From: Polaribacter atrinae
GTDB lineage: Bacteria; Bacteroidota; Bacteroidia; Flavobacteriales; Flavobacteriaceae
DNA: 64,000 nt
Assembly (NCBI RefSeq): GCF_038023995.1
Contig: NZ_CP150660.1
Span: 2,292,501-2,356,500, forward strand
Direction of reading: 5' to 3'
In this document: positions 26,353 to 36,508 of the stretch, in pieces
Numbering within the stretch: the stretch's first letter is position 1
Layout: each line of letters begins with the position of its first letter
The notes under the pieces: generated by a model
Databases searched by the model: none
The model's input: the letters and a program-made list of their open reading frames with translations, nothing else
What the model was told of the DNA's origin: nothing
Translations under genes and position numbers: made by a program

Positions 26353-28272
26353 ATGATTCGTTTTGTTGTTGTTTGCTTATTTATTTTTGTACATATTTAT
26401 AGCGGAACTGCCCAAGAACTCATACAAATTGCAGAAGCAGAAGCAAAATCTGCTGCAACAAAAATTCATTTTAAAGCAAACCCAAACACTGCTAATTACA
26501 ATATTACCTATCATAAATTAGAGTTTTCTGTAGATCCTAAAGTTGCAGCTATTTCTGGTAAAGTAACCACCACTTTTACCGCTTTAGACAATTTAACTAC
26601 CGTTACTTTCGATTTAGACGATAATATGACTGTTACTTCGGTAACGCAAAACGGAAACGCTGTATCTTTTTCTCAAAACTCAAATGACGAATTGGTTATT
26701 ACGCTTCAAACCACATTAAATCAAGGAAATTCCACATCAGTTACCATAAATTATGGCGGCAACCCAACAAGTAATGGTTTTGGTTCTTTTGAAGTAAATA
26801 CACACGGAACAGCAAACACTCCTGTACTTTGGACACTCTCTGAGCCTTATGGTGCTTTAGGTTGGTGGCCTTGTAAACAAGATTTGAATGATAAAATTGA
26901 CACTATTGATGTGTATATCACTGCACCTGAACAATATGTTTCCGTTTCCAACGGATTGGAGCAAGGCACAACCACTACTTTAGGTTCTAAAACAACACAT
27001 TTTAAACACCAATATCCTATTCCTGCTTATTTAATTGCCATTGCAGTTACCGATTACGAAACCTATTCTCACCAAGTTTCTCATAATGACAACAACTTTC
27101 CGATTGTAAATTATGTCTATCCAGAAAGTTTAACCTCAGCCCAAAACAGTACTTTAGTTACCGTTGATATCATGGAACATTTTATCGATTTATTTGGTGA
27201 TTATCCTTATAAAAATGAAAAATATGGACACGCTCAGTTTGGTTGGGGCGGCGGAATGGAACACACAACCGTTTCTTTTATGGGAAGTTTTAATAGAGGT
27301 TTAATTGCCCACGAGCTAGCACACCAATGGTTTGGTAATAAAGTTACTTGCGGCAGTTGGAAAGATATTTGGTTAAATGAAGGTTTTGCAACCTACTTAT
27401 CTGGCTTAACAATAGAGCATTTAGACGGAGAAACTTCTTTTAAAAGCTGGAGAAATTCTACTATAAACTCCATAACTTCCTCTACAAGTGGAGCAGTTTA
27501 CCTTTCTGATGTAGACACCACAAGCGTTAGCAGAATTTTTAATAGCAGATTAACCTATAATAAAGGCGCCATGGTTTTACACATGTTGCGCAAAAAATTA
27601 GGAGATACAAACTTTTTTAAAGGGATAAAAAACTACATAACCGATCCTAATTTGGCGTATGGTTATGCTAAAACACCCTATTTAATAACACATTTAGAAA
27701 CTGCGAGTAGCTTAGATTTAAACGAGTTTTTTAACGATTGGGTGTACAACCAAGGATACCCAACTTACAACGTTGCATGGCATCAACCAACAACAAATAC
27801 CATAAATATACAGGTAAACCAAACACAGAGTCATACTTCTGTTTCTTTCTTTGAAGCCAATATTCCTATACGTTTAAACGGAACGAATGGAGAAGTTTTA
27901 GATTTGGTTTTAAACAACTTAACGAATGGAGAAATATTTGTAGAAAATATAAATTTCCCAGTAAGTTCTATCGATTTTGACCCTGATTATCACTTAATTT
28001 CTAGAAATAGTACTACTACATTAGCTGTGGAGAACAATCCTTTTGTATTAGAAAACATCTCTTTGTTACCCAACCCAGTAAATACAGATTTAACCATTAA
28101 AACATCAAAAAATATAATTTTTAAAAAAGCTCTTTTATACAATACCCTTGGTAAAGAAGTACTAAAATCTAACAGTAAACATATAAATATTAGCGAACTA
28201 AGTGCTGGGATTTATTTTATTAAAGTTTTTACAGATTCAGGAAACTTATATAGAAAGATTATCAAAGAGTAG
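26353..28272 (+). CDS. Secreted M1-family aminopeptidase with T9SS sorting domain
   Basis: An extracellular zinc aminopeptidase, 639 residues. The signal peptide is about 1-20 (VCLFIFVHIYSGTAQ). The N-terminal M1 beta domain is followed by the catalytic domain with GMEH (301-304, exopeptidase signature) and the zinc motif HELAHQWFG (320-328, His320, His324, third ligand Glu343 in WLNEGFA). The last ~75 residues (ISLLPNPVNTDLTIKTSKNI; ISELSAGIYFIKVFTDSG) form a type A type IX secretion sorting domain, so the protein is exported through the T9SS and probably attached to the surface or released. Peptide scavenging is the likely role. Confidence 0.95.
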   Translation: MIRFVVVCLFIFVHIYSGTAQELIQIAEAEAKSAATKIHFKANPNTANYNITYHKLEFSVDPKVAAISGKVTTTFTALDNLTTVTFDLDDNMTVTSVTQNGNAVSFSQNSNDELVITLQTTLNQGNSTSVTINYGGNPTSNGFGSFEVNTHGTANTPVLWTLSEPYGALGWWPCKQDLNDKIDTIDVYITAPEQYVSVSNGLEQGTTTTLGSKTTHFKHQYPIPAYLIAIAVTDYETYSHQVSHNDNNFPIVNYVYPESLTSAQNSTLVTVDIMEHFIDLFGDYPYKNEKYGHAQFGWGGGMEHTTVSFMGSFNRGLIAHELAHQWFGNKVTCGSWKDIWLNEGFATYLSGLTIEHLDGETSFKSWRNSTINSITSSTSGAVYLSDVDTTSVSRIFNSRLTYNKGAMVLHMLRKKLGDTNFFKGIKNYITDPNLAYGYAKTPYLITHLETASSLDLNEFFNDWVYNQGYPTYNVAWHQPTTNTINIQVNQTQSHTSVSFFEANIPIRLNGTNGEVLDLVLNNLTNGEIFVENINFPVSSIDFDPDYHLISRNSTTTLAVENNPFVLENISLLPNPVNTDLTIKTSKNIIFKKALLYNTLGKEVLKSNSKHINISELSAGIYFIKVFTDSGNLYRKIIKE

Positions 28273-28293
28273 TTTTTTTTTAATTGAAATGTT

Positions 28294-28623
28294 CTCGATA
28301 CAAAATTTCTTAAAAAGAAATTTCACTCGAACTGACAGTATGTATTATTCAAAAGACCTCTTAAGCGGAAATGACAAAACTGGGTGTAATAAAAACATAC
28401 AATAACACGTTCAATTTGTCATTTCGAAGTATTGAGAAATCTCATAACAGTGATAACACAACACCTTCCAAACTTTATGTGATTTCTCCCAAAAAGATCG
28501 AAATGACAAAACTGGATGGAAACAAAACTGAACGCAAAAAAACACAAAGCTTATCACTTCGAAATATTGAGAAGTCTCATAACAGTGATACCTCAAAATT
28601 GTGGTAACAAAAATTGTATCGAG
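28294..28623. repeat. Composite intergenic repeat with inverted ends
   Basis: The gap between the M1 peptidase and lpxH is filled by a structured repeat. Its ends are inverted copies of CTCGATACAA (28294-28303 and 28614-28623). Inside are two copies of a ~100-base module (about 28364-28460 and 28494-28595). Each has an inner inverted pair AAATGACAAA... and ...TGTCATTTCG, then ATTGAGAAATCTCATAACAG (second copy diverged to ATTGAGAAGTCTCATAACAG). Frames running through it on both strands are repeat sequence, not genes. It looks like the widespread Bacteroidetes intergenic REP-like element, possibly non-autonomous. Confidence 0.75.
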
Positions 28624-28693
28624 ATGTTTTTAATCCCTATCACCAGTTTATAAATTAGTTTTTCTATTTTTACCGATATAAATAAACAACTCC

Positions 28694-29455
28694 TTGATTT
28701 CTATAACAACTTCAGAAAATAAAAAAGTCTATTTTGCATCCGACCAACACTTTGGAGCACCAACGCCAGAAGCTAGTTTTCCTCGCGAAAAAAAGTTTGT
28801 TGCTTGGTTAGACGAAGTAAAAAAAGATGCAGAAGCTATTTTTTTACTAGGTGATTTATTCGACTTTTGGTTCGAGTATAAAACAGTTGTGCCAAAAGGT
28901 TTTGTTAGGGTTTTAGGTAAATTAGCTGAAATAAGAGATAGCGGAATTCCTATTTACTTTTTTATTGGTAATCATGATTTATGGATGAATGATTATTTCG
29001 AAAAAGAACTCAACATACCGGTATATCATGAACCACAAGAATTTATAATCAACAATAAGAAGTTTTTAATTGGGCACGGAGACGGTTTAGGCCCTGGAGA
29101 TCATGGCTACAAACGTATGAAAAAAGTCTTCACCTTCCCTTTATTCAAGTGGATGTTTAGATGGTTACACCCAGATATCGGAGTCAGTTTAGGGCATTAT
29201 ATGTCTGTAAAAAACAAATTAATTTCTGGTGATGATGATGCCAAATATTTAGGTGATGAAAACGAATGGTTGGTTTTGTATTGCAAAGAGAAACTAACCA
29301 AACAACATTACGATTACTTTGTGTTTGGACACAGACATCTTCCTTTAGAAATAAAATTGAAAGAAAATAGCACCTACATAAATCTAGGAGATTGGATTCA
29401 ATATTTCACCTATGGTGAGTTTAAAGACTCCTTTAAACTTTTACAAGACAAATAA
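28694..29455 (+). CDS. lpxH: UDP-2,3-diacylglucosamine diphosphatase
   Basis: A calcineurin-like phosphoesterase that hydrolyses UDP-2,3-diacylglucosamine to lipid X in lipid A synthesis, on the inner membrane face. Metal-ligand motifs are all present: SDQHFG (Asp17, His19), LLGDLFDFW (about 51-59), FIGNHDLW, LIGHGDGLGPGDHGYK and FGHRHLP near the C-terminus. 253 residues. The frame has no early ATG; TTG at 28694 (M-ISITTSENKKVYFAS) is the best start. The call as LpxH rather than LpxG or LpxI rests on GDLFDFWFEY and overall similarity. Confidence 0.9.
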   Translation: MISITTSENKKVYFASDQHFGAPTPEASFPREKKFVAWLDEVKKDAEAIFLLGDLFDFWFEYKTVVPKGFVRVLGKLAEIRDSGIPIYFFIGNHDLWMNDYFEKELNIPVYHEPQEFIINNKKFLIGHGDGLGPGDHGYKRMKKVFTFPLFKWMFRWLHPDIGVSLGHYMSVKNKLISGDDDAKYLGDENEWLVLYCKEKLTKQHYDYFVFGHRHLPLEIKLKENSTYINLGDWIQYFTYGEFKDSFKLLQDK

Positions 29456-29485
29456 AAAAAGCGGCAAATTGCCGCTTTTTATTTT
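29454..29485. terminator. Bidirectional terminator between lpxH and the TonB-dependent receptor gene
   Basis: Arms GCGGCAA (29461-29467) and TTGCCGC (29469-29475) flanked by A7 and T5, suited to both convergent genes. Confidence 0.88.
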
Positions 29486-29499
29486 ATAAAATAATACTC

Positions 29500-32401
29500 T
29501 TATTTTAGGTTAAAACTTACTCTAGCAAATAGGTGTCTACCACCAATACCAAATTGTTGAGATCTTCTAGACCAATCGAAACGACCATCACTACGGTTTG
29601 CATCAATTGCTCTATCTGGATATACATCTAATAAATTATTTGCACCTATGGTTAAAGTTAAACTCTCACTAGCTTTATAACCAAAAGATAAATCGGTAAC
29701 AACTTTGGTTGCAAAGTCTTGTTGATTAGCAAGTGTATTCGTCGCTTCTGATACTTCTCCGAAATATACATTTCTTAAGAAAACATTAAACTTACCAGAA
29801 GTTAAACTGTTAGATAATACCATTTTTGTTCTTGGCACAGACTCTTCTAAATAGATTCTACTATCTTCTGGAAAATACGTTCCTTCTTGACCTGCATCTT
29901 TTAAAATTTGAGAAGAGTTAATATCTCCTGTTTGTTTTGTTTGAGAGAAAGTACCCGATAAATCTGTTTTTAACCTTGTAGTTGCCCCTAAATTTGCTTT
30001 GTGAGAAATTACAACATCTACACCTGTAGATCTAGTATCTATAGCATTTGCAAAGAATGATGCTGCTGTTGCATTTGCTTGCACTAATAATTGTGAAAGC
30101 TGTAAGTTAGCAGCATCAATTGGTACACCAGAACCATCTAGCATAGCCTCAAACTGACCTGTATATACTACTCTATCATCAATATTAACAACATACCCAT
30201 CTACAGTAAAAGTAATATTAGATTCTGGCAACTTAGCTGTAAAACCTGCACTAAAACTATTAGAAGTTTCTTCTTTCAATTGAGGAATTCCTAATAACTG
30301 AGCCGCTTTACTATCATTTGCAAAAGTACCAACTTCTACTGGTAATCCTTGATCATCAAAAATTGTAGAAGTAGAATTATAATTTAATTGATGTAAAGAA
30401 GGTGCTCTAAAACCAGTATTAAAAGAAGCTCTAATTCTAAAGTTATCAGAAACCTTATAAATAGAGGCTAATTTAAAGTTTAAGGTACTACCAAAGTCTG
30501 AATAATTTTCATAACGTGTAGCAAAAGTAGTTGAAAAAGCATCCGAAAACTTTGCATCTAAATCTACATAAGCAGCAACACTACTACGTGCTCTATCTAA
30601 TTCGTTTTTAGGACCAAATCCAGGAAATACCTGAGAACCTCCTGGTCTAGATCTTCCAAAGAAATCTAATAAAGGACTTGTTCCTGAAACACCTGTAAAA
30701 GCAGTACCATTTGCTTGGTATTGTGTGTATGATGCTTCTTCTCCTGAAATAATTTCGTAGTTTTCTAATCTGTGTTCACCACCAAAAGCAACACCAAAAC
30801 CTTCAAACGTATCTTTATAAAATCTTGATAAATCTAAGTTGGTTGTATTCTGTGAAAATGAGAATCCACCAGCATCAAAAGTAGTACCAGATGCAGTTCC
30901 TTGAGAAGCATTGTAAGTATTACCAATAACATAATCGAAGGCATTTTTACCGTAGGTATTAGAAAAATCTACACTCCACTCACCAATATTTCCTTTTATA
31001 CCCACTGCAAAAGATTGATCTGAAATTGTTGAGTTAATTTCAGGTAAAAATCCATTAATATACGCTGGTGTATAAGTTCTTTCTTGGTTTGGTAATCTGT
31101 AAAAACCTGCAGAGTTTCCGTCTCTAGAACTCATACCTGCAAAAGAATACAATTCTGTTCCATTATCATCTAAAGGTAATTTAAAATTAGCAAAAAATCT
31201 ACCTCCACGTACTTTAGATTGTCCCACTCTCATGTTAAAATCTTTTCTTTCTAAGCCTCTAGCAGCTAATTCTGCAGTGGTATTATCTCCATTTAAAATT
31301 CCTTGCAACTGAGTTTTTGTAGTTGCTCCATTTAAATTAATACCAGCTTGGTTTGCATATTGTATTACATCACTTACATCATCATCTATTAATTTTGTAA
31401 GATCGTAACCATCATCACTTGCAAATCTTTCTACCGTATTATATAAGTTAAAGACATCACCTTCCCACTCTTTCATTCTGTTGTAAGCTTCTCTTACATC
31501 AAAATCTCCAGAAAAGTTAATAAAACCACCTTTGTCTCCTAAAGGCAACCCGTAACTAGCACTAACATTTGTTGTTTGCCCATCTACACCACCAGTTTGT
31601 CCGTTTGCGTTTTTACTAAAATTTGCTCCCGTAGTAACAGACATAGATAACTCATTAACACTTTCATTTAAAACAATGTTAATAACACCAGCAATTGCAT
31701 CAGAACCGTATTGTGCCGCTGCACCATCTCTTAACACTTCTAATCTTTTAATAGCAGCTGCAGGTATTGCGTTTAAATCTGTACCAACAGAACCTCTACC
31801 AAAAGTACCATTCACGTTTATTAAAGAAGAGGTGTGTCTTCTTTTTCCGTTAATTAAAACCAATACTTGGTCTGGTCCTAACCCTCTTAAAGAAGCAGGA
31901 TCTACGTGATCTGTTCCGTCAGAAATGGTTTGTGTATTTGAAGTAAATGAAGGTGCTACAAAATTTAAAATCTGATTTAAATTTACTTGCGGTGCACTTG
32001 CTGTTAATTCTTTAATATCTACAATATCAATAGGTACAGGAGAATCTATAGCAGATCTATTGGGATTTCTAGAACCAATTACTACTACTTCTTCTAAAGA
32101 ATTATCTTCACTTAGCAAAATTGTTAGATAAGAAGTACTAGTAACATTTACCACTTTAGCAGCAAACCCCATAGAAGAAACCGTTAGTTTAACAGGTAAA
32201 CTTTTTTACACTAACAGAAAACTCTCCATTAATATCTGTAACTATTCCGTTGGTTGTTCCTTTTTCAATAACATTAACATATGGTAAACCACCACCAGAC
32301 GAATCTGTAACTTTACCCTTTATAGTCTGTGCTACCATGGCAAAAGGAAGCAAAAATAATAAAGTAATAACTACGTTTTTAAATAAGTAATTTTCTTTCA
32401 T
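29500..32401 (-). pseudogene. TonB-dependent receptor, broken by a one-base frameshift
   Basis: ATG 32401 begins a signal peptide (MKENYLFKNVVITLLFLLPF) and a carboxypeptidase-D-like repeat domain (IKGKVTDSSGGGLPYVNVIE) that ends prematurely at TAA 32189. The rest, from about [20 protein letters not shown] through the plug ([52 protein letters not shown]) and the 22-strand barrel to [12 protein letters not shown], is in another frame down to 29500. The shift sits in a run of six A on the minus strand (32207-32202); five would restore frame and give about 965 residues. The frame from ATG 32172 alone would lack the signal peptide. The substrate is unknown. Confidence 0.9.
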
Positions 32402-32556
32402 ATTAAGGTGTTTTTAAGATTATTATCTCTAAATATCGCCTTTTAAAACTAAAAAGGCAATATTTTAACATTTTATTTAAGCTATCACTTTTTTATTAAT
32501 TTAAAAAAATAGACATCTTTAACCTTCTTTTAACAACAATAATTTTGTTAATATTG

Positions 32557-32564
32557 TAGCTTTG
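32557..32564 (+). promoter_or_regulatory. -7 promoter box of the moxR-bat operon (TAGCTTTG)
   Basis: TAGCTTTG matches TAnnTTTG, 36 bases before the moxR ATG at 32600. No -33 TTG at the usual spacing was found. Confidence 0.45.
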
Positions 32565-32599
32565 TTCCTGTAAATTATAACACCTAACACAATATTACA

Positions 32600-33589
32600 A
32601 TGGATGTAGATGTAAGAGCTATTAATGAAAAAATAGAAAGAGAAAGTGCCTTTATAGATATTCTTACTTTAGAAATGAATAAAGTAATTGTTGGTCAAAA
32701 ACAAATGATAGAAAGTTTGTTAATTGGATTGATTGGAAACGGTCATATTTTGTTAGAAGGGGTTCCTGGATTGGCAAAAACATTAGCAATTAATACATTA
32801 TCTAAAGCAGTACAAGCTAGTTTTAGTAGGGTACAGTTTACACCAGATTTACTACCTGCAGATGTTGTTGGAACCATGATTTACAACATGAAGGAAAATG
32901 GTTTTGAAATTAAAAAAGGACCTATTTTTGCAAACTTTGTGTTAGCAGATGAGATTAACAGAGCACCTGCAAAAGTACAATCTGCTTTATTAGAGGCAAT
33001 GCAAGAGCGCCAGATTACTATTGGTGATACTACTTTTAAGTTAGACGAGCCTTTCTTAGTAATGGCAACTCAAAACCCGGTAGAACAAGAAGGAACATAT
33101 CCTTTACCAGAAGCACAAGTAGATAGATTTATGCTAAAAGTGGTAATTGATTATCCTAAATTACAAGACGAGCAAATTATTATGCGTCAAAATTTATCTG
33201 GCGGATTTTCAAAAGTAAATCCTGTAGTTTCTGTTGATCAAATTATAAGAGCAAGAGAAGTTGCTAACGAAGTGTATATGGATGAAAAAATTGAGAAATA
33301 CATTCTTGATATCATCTTTGCAACTCGTTATCCAGAAAAATACAACTTACCACAATTAAAAGATTTAATTAGTTTCGGAGCTTCACCAAGGGGAAGTATT
33401 AACCTTGCAAAAGCCGCAAAATGTTATGCTTTCATTAAAAGAAGAGGGTATGTAATACCAGAAGATGTTAGAGCAGTTGTTTTTGATATTTTACGTCACA
33501 GAATAGGAATCACATATGAAGCGGAAGCAGAAAATGTAACTTCTGTAGACATTATCAATTCTATTATTAACGAAATTGAAGTACCATAA
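32600..33589 (+). CDS. MoxR-type AAA+ ATPase
   Basis: A chaperone-like ATPase, 329 residues, first gene of a Bat operon. Walker A GVPGLAKT (54-61), Walker B VLADEINRAP (114-123), sensor 1 MATQNPVEQEGTYPLPEAQVD (split, about 154-174, the latter part typical of MoxR) and the sensor 2 region FGASPRGSINLAKAAK near 271-286 are all visible. MoxR proteins work with DUF58/VWA partners in assembly or maturation of envelope complexes. The DUF58 gene follows after a 119-base spacer occupied by an inverted-repeat element. Confidence 0.95.
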   Translation: MDVDVRAINEKIERESAFIDILTLEMNKVIVGQKQMIESLLIGLIGNGHILLEGVPGLAKTLAINTLSKAVQASFSRVQFTPDLLPADVVGTMIYNMKENGFEIKKGPIFANFVLADEINRAPAKVQSALLEAMQERQITIGDTTFKLDEPFLVMATQNPVEQEGTYPLPEAQVDRFMLKVVIDYPKLQDEQIIMRQNLSGGFSKVNPVVSVDQIIRAREVANEVYMDEKIEKYILDIIFATRYPEKYNLPQLKDLISFGASPRGSINLAKAAKCYAFIKRRGYVIPEDVRAVVFDILRHRIGITYEAEAENVTSVDIINSIINEIEVP

Positions 33590-33708
33590 AATTGTGTAAT
33601 TGTTGAAACGTTTAATTGGGTAATTGTTAGTAATATTATCCTGCAATTCTCAATTAAATAAGTACACCAACGCACGCTTACACATTTAAACAATTACACG
33701 CTTACACA
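33590..33708. repeat. Inverted-repeat element without a gene, between moxR and the DUF58 gene
   Basis: The 119-base spacer has a perfect 11-base inverted pair, GTGTAATTGTT (33594-33604) and AACAATTACAC (33689-33699). Related words are repeated on both sides (TTTAATTGGGTAATTG; CGCTTACACATTTAAACA; CGCTTACACA). The same core flanks the four-helix-bundle gene at 36509-36939. It looks like an empty or internally deleted member of that element family. The DUF58 TTG start lies at its right edge. Confidence 0.6.
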
Positions 33709-34578
33709 TTGGAAACAAAAGAAATACTTAAAAAGGTTCGTAAAATAGAAATTAAGACAAAGCGTTTGTCTAATGATATTTTTGGAGGTGAATACCATTC
33801 ATCATTCAAAGGACGTGGTATGACTTTTTCTGAGGTAAGGCAATACCAATTTGGCGATGACGTAAGAGCTATTGATTGGAATGTTACCGCTCGTTATAAC
33901 GAACCTTATATTAAGGTTTTTGAAGAAGAACGTGAGTTAACCATGATGCTATTGGTAGATGTTTCTGGTTCTGAATTGTTCGGAACATCAACGCAGTTTA
34001 AAAAAGATACCGTTACAGAAATTGCTGCTACATTGGCTTTTTCGGCCACTCAGAATAATGATAAAGTAGGTCTAATTTTATTTTCTGATGGTGTAGAACT
34101 TTTTATTCCTCCTAAAAAAGGAAAAAGTCACGTTTTACGTATCATTAGAGAACTGATCGAATTTAAACCAAAAAGTAAAAAAACCAATATTGCTGCTGCT
34201 TTAAAGTTTTTATCTAGTGTGATGAAAAAAAGAGCCATTGTTTTTATGTTATCCGATTTTATGGATGATGATTATGAAAAAACATTAAAAATTGCGGCAA
34301 AGAAACACGATTTAACAGGGATAAGAGTTTTTGACAAACATGATGAAGAAATTCCTAATTTAGGAATGGTTCCTATGCTCGATTCAGAAACCGGTAATGT
34401 ACAGTTGATAAACACAGCATCGAAATCTGTAAGAACAAGTTACAAAGCAAATGCTTTACGTTTAGCAGATTATTATACAAACATGTTTAAAAGAAGTGGC
34501 GCAGGTACCGTTAACACAAGAGTTGATGAAAACTACGTAAAAAAATTATTAGGTTATTTTAAACATAAAGGAAGATAG
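33709..34578 (+). CDS. DUF58 domain protein of the Bat operon
   Basis: A 289-residue cytosolic protein with the DUF58 core: FKGRGMTFSEVRQYQFGDDV (about 35-54) and RAIDWNVTARYNEPYIKVFE (about 55-74), followed by a VWA-like part with DVSGSELFG (about 84-92) and FSDGVELFIPP. It starts at TTG 33709 (first residues METKEILKKVRKIEIK); internal ATG codons would remove conserved sequence. DUF58 proteins partner MoxR ATPases. Upstream is an inverted-repeat element; the next gene follows after 20 bases. Confidence 0.92.
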   Translation: METKEILKKVRKIEIKTKRLSNDIFGGEYHSSFKGRGMTFSEVRQYQFGDDVRAIDWNVTARYNEPYIKVFEEERELTMMLLVDVSGSELFGTSTQFKKDTVTEIAATLAFSATQNNDKVGLILFSDGVELFIPPKKGKSHVLRIIRELIEFKPKSKKTNIAAALKFLSSVMKKRAIVFMLSDFMDDDYEKTLKIAAKKHDLTGIRVFDKHDEEIPNLGMVPMLDSETGNVQLINTASKSVRTSYKANALRLADYYTNMFKRSGAGTVNTRVDENYVKKLLGYFKHKGR

Positions 34579-34598
34579 TAACGCAGTTACCCTTAAAA

Positions 34599-35516
34599 AT
34601 GAAAAAACAAATACTCTACATACTGCTATTTATTTCTACTATTGGTTTTGCACAAAACCCTATAGTAAGGGCAGAAATTGATACTACTAATATTAGAATT
34701 GGTGAGCAATTTAATTTAAAGATTACAGTGGATGATACACAGAATGTAATCATGCCTAAACTGAATCTAAAAGGCTTAGAAATTATAGATTCTACCAAAG
34801 TAGATACTGTAAAAAACTCGTTAATAAGAAAGTATATTCTAACGGGTTTTGATAGTGGTGCATTTTACATTCCGCAACAACAAATTTTTGTAAAAAATCA
34901 AGCTTTTTTAACTGATTCTTTATTAGTAAACGTAGCTACCATAGCTATTGACACAACCAAGGTGAAGAAATTCCCGATTAAATCTATTAAAAGTGAACCA
35001 TATACTTTTGATGATTTTAAAATATACATTTACATCCTTTTAGCAGCATTGGCTATTATTGGCTTCTGGATTTACTGGTTTGTGATCAGAAAAAGAAAAG
35101 AAGAAACAGAAGACCCAACATACAGAGCATTGCCTCCTTATGAAGAAGCTATTTTTAAGCTGAATGAATTAGATGAAAAACTATTGTGGCAAAACAATAA
35201 AATTAAAGAATACTATTCTGAATTGACAGAAATTGTGCGTGGTTATATAGAGCGAGAATTAAAAGTACCTGCTTTAGAAAAAACAACGGATGAGGTTTTA
35301 GATATGCTAAAAGACTTTAAAGATGCAGAAACTATACAAACATCAGAAGAAACTATTAAAAAGTTAAGAGATTTATTACGAGAAGCAGATTTGGTAAAGT
35401 TTGCAAAATCGAAACCTTTAGCTTTAGAAATAGAAGAAGATAGAAAAGATGCTCAGGATATTGTGAGTAGTTTAAAACCTAAACCAATTATTGAAGAGAA
35501 TGATGAATTGGAGTAA
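34599..35516 (+). CDS. Bat-operon membrane protein with periplasmic N-terminus
   Basis: A 305-residue protein: signal peptide (MKKQILYILLFISTIGFAQ), a periplasmic beta-domain related in style to the BatD N-terminus (RAEIDTTNIRIGEQFNLKIT), one membrane helix about 145-167 (IYIYILLAALAIIGFWIYWF), and a long charged cytosolic helical domain (FKLNELDEKLLWQNNKIKEY; YSELTEIVRGYIERELKVPA). The layout is that of the DUF4381-like protein found between DUF58 and batA in flavobacteria. It overlaps batA by 17 bases. Confidence 0.8.
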   Translation: MKKQILYILLFISTIGFAQNPIVRAEIDTTNIRIGEQFNLKITVDDTQNVIMPKLNLKGLEIIDSTKVDTVKNSLIRKYILTGFDSGAFYIPQQQIFVKNQAFLTDSLLVNVATIAIDTTKVKKFPIKSIKSEPYTFDDFKIYIYILLAALAIIGFWIYWFVIRKRKEETEDPTYRALPPYEEAIFKLNELDEKLLWQNNKIKEYYSELTEIVRGYIERELKVPALEKTTDEVLDMLKDFKDAETIQTSEETIKKLRDLLREADLVKFAKSKPLALEIEEDRKDAQDIVSSLKPKPIIEENDELE

Positions 35517-36507
35517 TTTTGAGTTTCATAATCCGGAGTTTTTATGGTTACTAATACTAATTCCATTAGTAGCGGTTTGGCATTTTTTTATGCGCAAAAA
35601 AGATGCAGCAGTTTTAACAATGCCCAGTATAAAAGGTTTTAAAACAGACTCGCTTTTATCTAAATTAAAACCACTTTTATACCTTTTAAGAATATTAGCC
35701 TTGGTAGCAATTATTGTTGCTTTAGCAAGACCAAGAAATGTTTCTGTTAGTAAAAAAACAAAAAGTAATAAAGGAATAGATATTGTAATGGCAATTGATG
35801 TTTCTGCAAGTATGTTGGCCAAAGATTTAAAACCTAACAGATTAGAAGCTCTTAAAAAAGTTGCTATAGATTTTGTTGATAGAAGACCAAACGACAGAAT
35901 AGGAATTGTTGTTTATGCCGGCGAAAGTTTTACACAAACGCCTATTACAAGTGATAAAGGAATTGTAAAACGTACTATTTCTGAATTAAAATGGGGACAA
36001 TTAGAAGGCGGAACCGCAATAGGTATGGGACTGGGTTCTGCAGTTAACAGATTAAAAGAAAGCACTGCAAAAAGTAAGGTTATTATCTTATTAACAGACG
36101 GTGTAAATAATTCTGGTAATATAGACCCAAGAACAGCTACAGAGCTTGCTAAAGAATTAGAAATTAAAACCTACACCATAGGATTAGGAACTAATGGAAT
36201 GGCAGATTTTCCTTATAGTAGAGATCCTAGAACAGGTGAATTACAATTTAGAAAGCTTCCTGTAGAGATAGACGAAGATTTGCTTAAAGAAATAGCAGCG
36301 GAAACTCAAGGTAAATACTTTAGAGCTACAGACAACGAGTCTTTAAAAGAGATTTATGATGAAATTGATAAGCTAGAAAAAACAAAAATAGAAGAATTTA
36401 AATATTACAATTATCAAGAAAAATATAGAATTTTTATCTTTTTAGGATTAGGATTCTTGTTATTAGAGTTTTTTTTAAGAAACACCATCTTTAAGAGTTT
36501 TATATAG
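35500..36507 (+). CDS. batA: BatA, VWA-domain membrane protein
   Basis: A 335-residue protein with two N-terminal membrane helices (about 11-30 and 53-73), a von Willebrand A domain, and a C-terminal helix. The MIDAS metal site is intact: DIVMAIDVSASM (DxSxS, near residue 95), TPITSDKG loop, and LLTDGVNNSG. ATG 35500 or 35503 is the start (MMNWSNFEFHNPEFLWLL); a TTG at 35491 is unlikely. The start lies inside the preceding gene. Bat proteins were named for aerotolerance in Bacteroides; their exact role is unresolved. A mobile-looking element separates this gene from batB. Confidence 0.93.
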   Translation: MMNWSNFEFHNPEFLWLLILIPLVAVWHFFMRKKDAAVLTMPSIKGFKTDSLLSKLKPLLYLLRILALVAIIVALARPRNVSVSKKTKSNKGIDIVMAIDVSASMLAKDLKPNRLEALKKVAIDFVDRRPNDRIGIVVYAGESFTQTPITSDKGIVKRTISELKWGQLEGGTAIGMGLGSAVNRLKESTAKSKVIILLTDGVNNSGNIDPRTATELAKELEIKTYTIGLGTNGMADFPYSRDPRTGELQFRKLPVEIDEDLLKEIAAETQGKYFRATDNESLKEIYDEIDKLEKTKIEEFKYYNYQEKYRIFIFLGLGFLLLEFFLRNTIFKSFI

Positions 36508-36508
36508 A

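Noticed and set aside
28371..28607. Overlapping short frames on both strands in the gap between the M1 peptidase and lpxH genes
   Set aside because: They run through repeated, inverted sequence and translate the same repeat twice (SLSFRSIEKSHNSD and SLSLRNIEKSHNSD), so they are repeat-derived, not genes.
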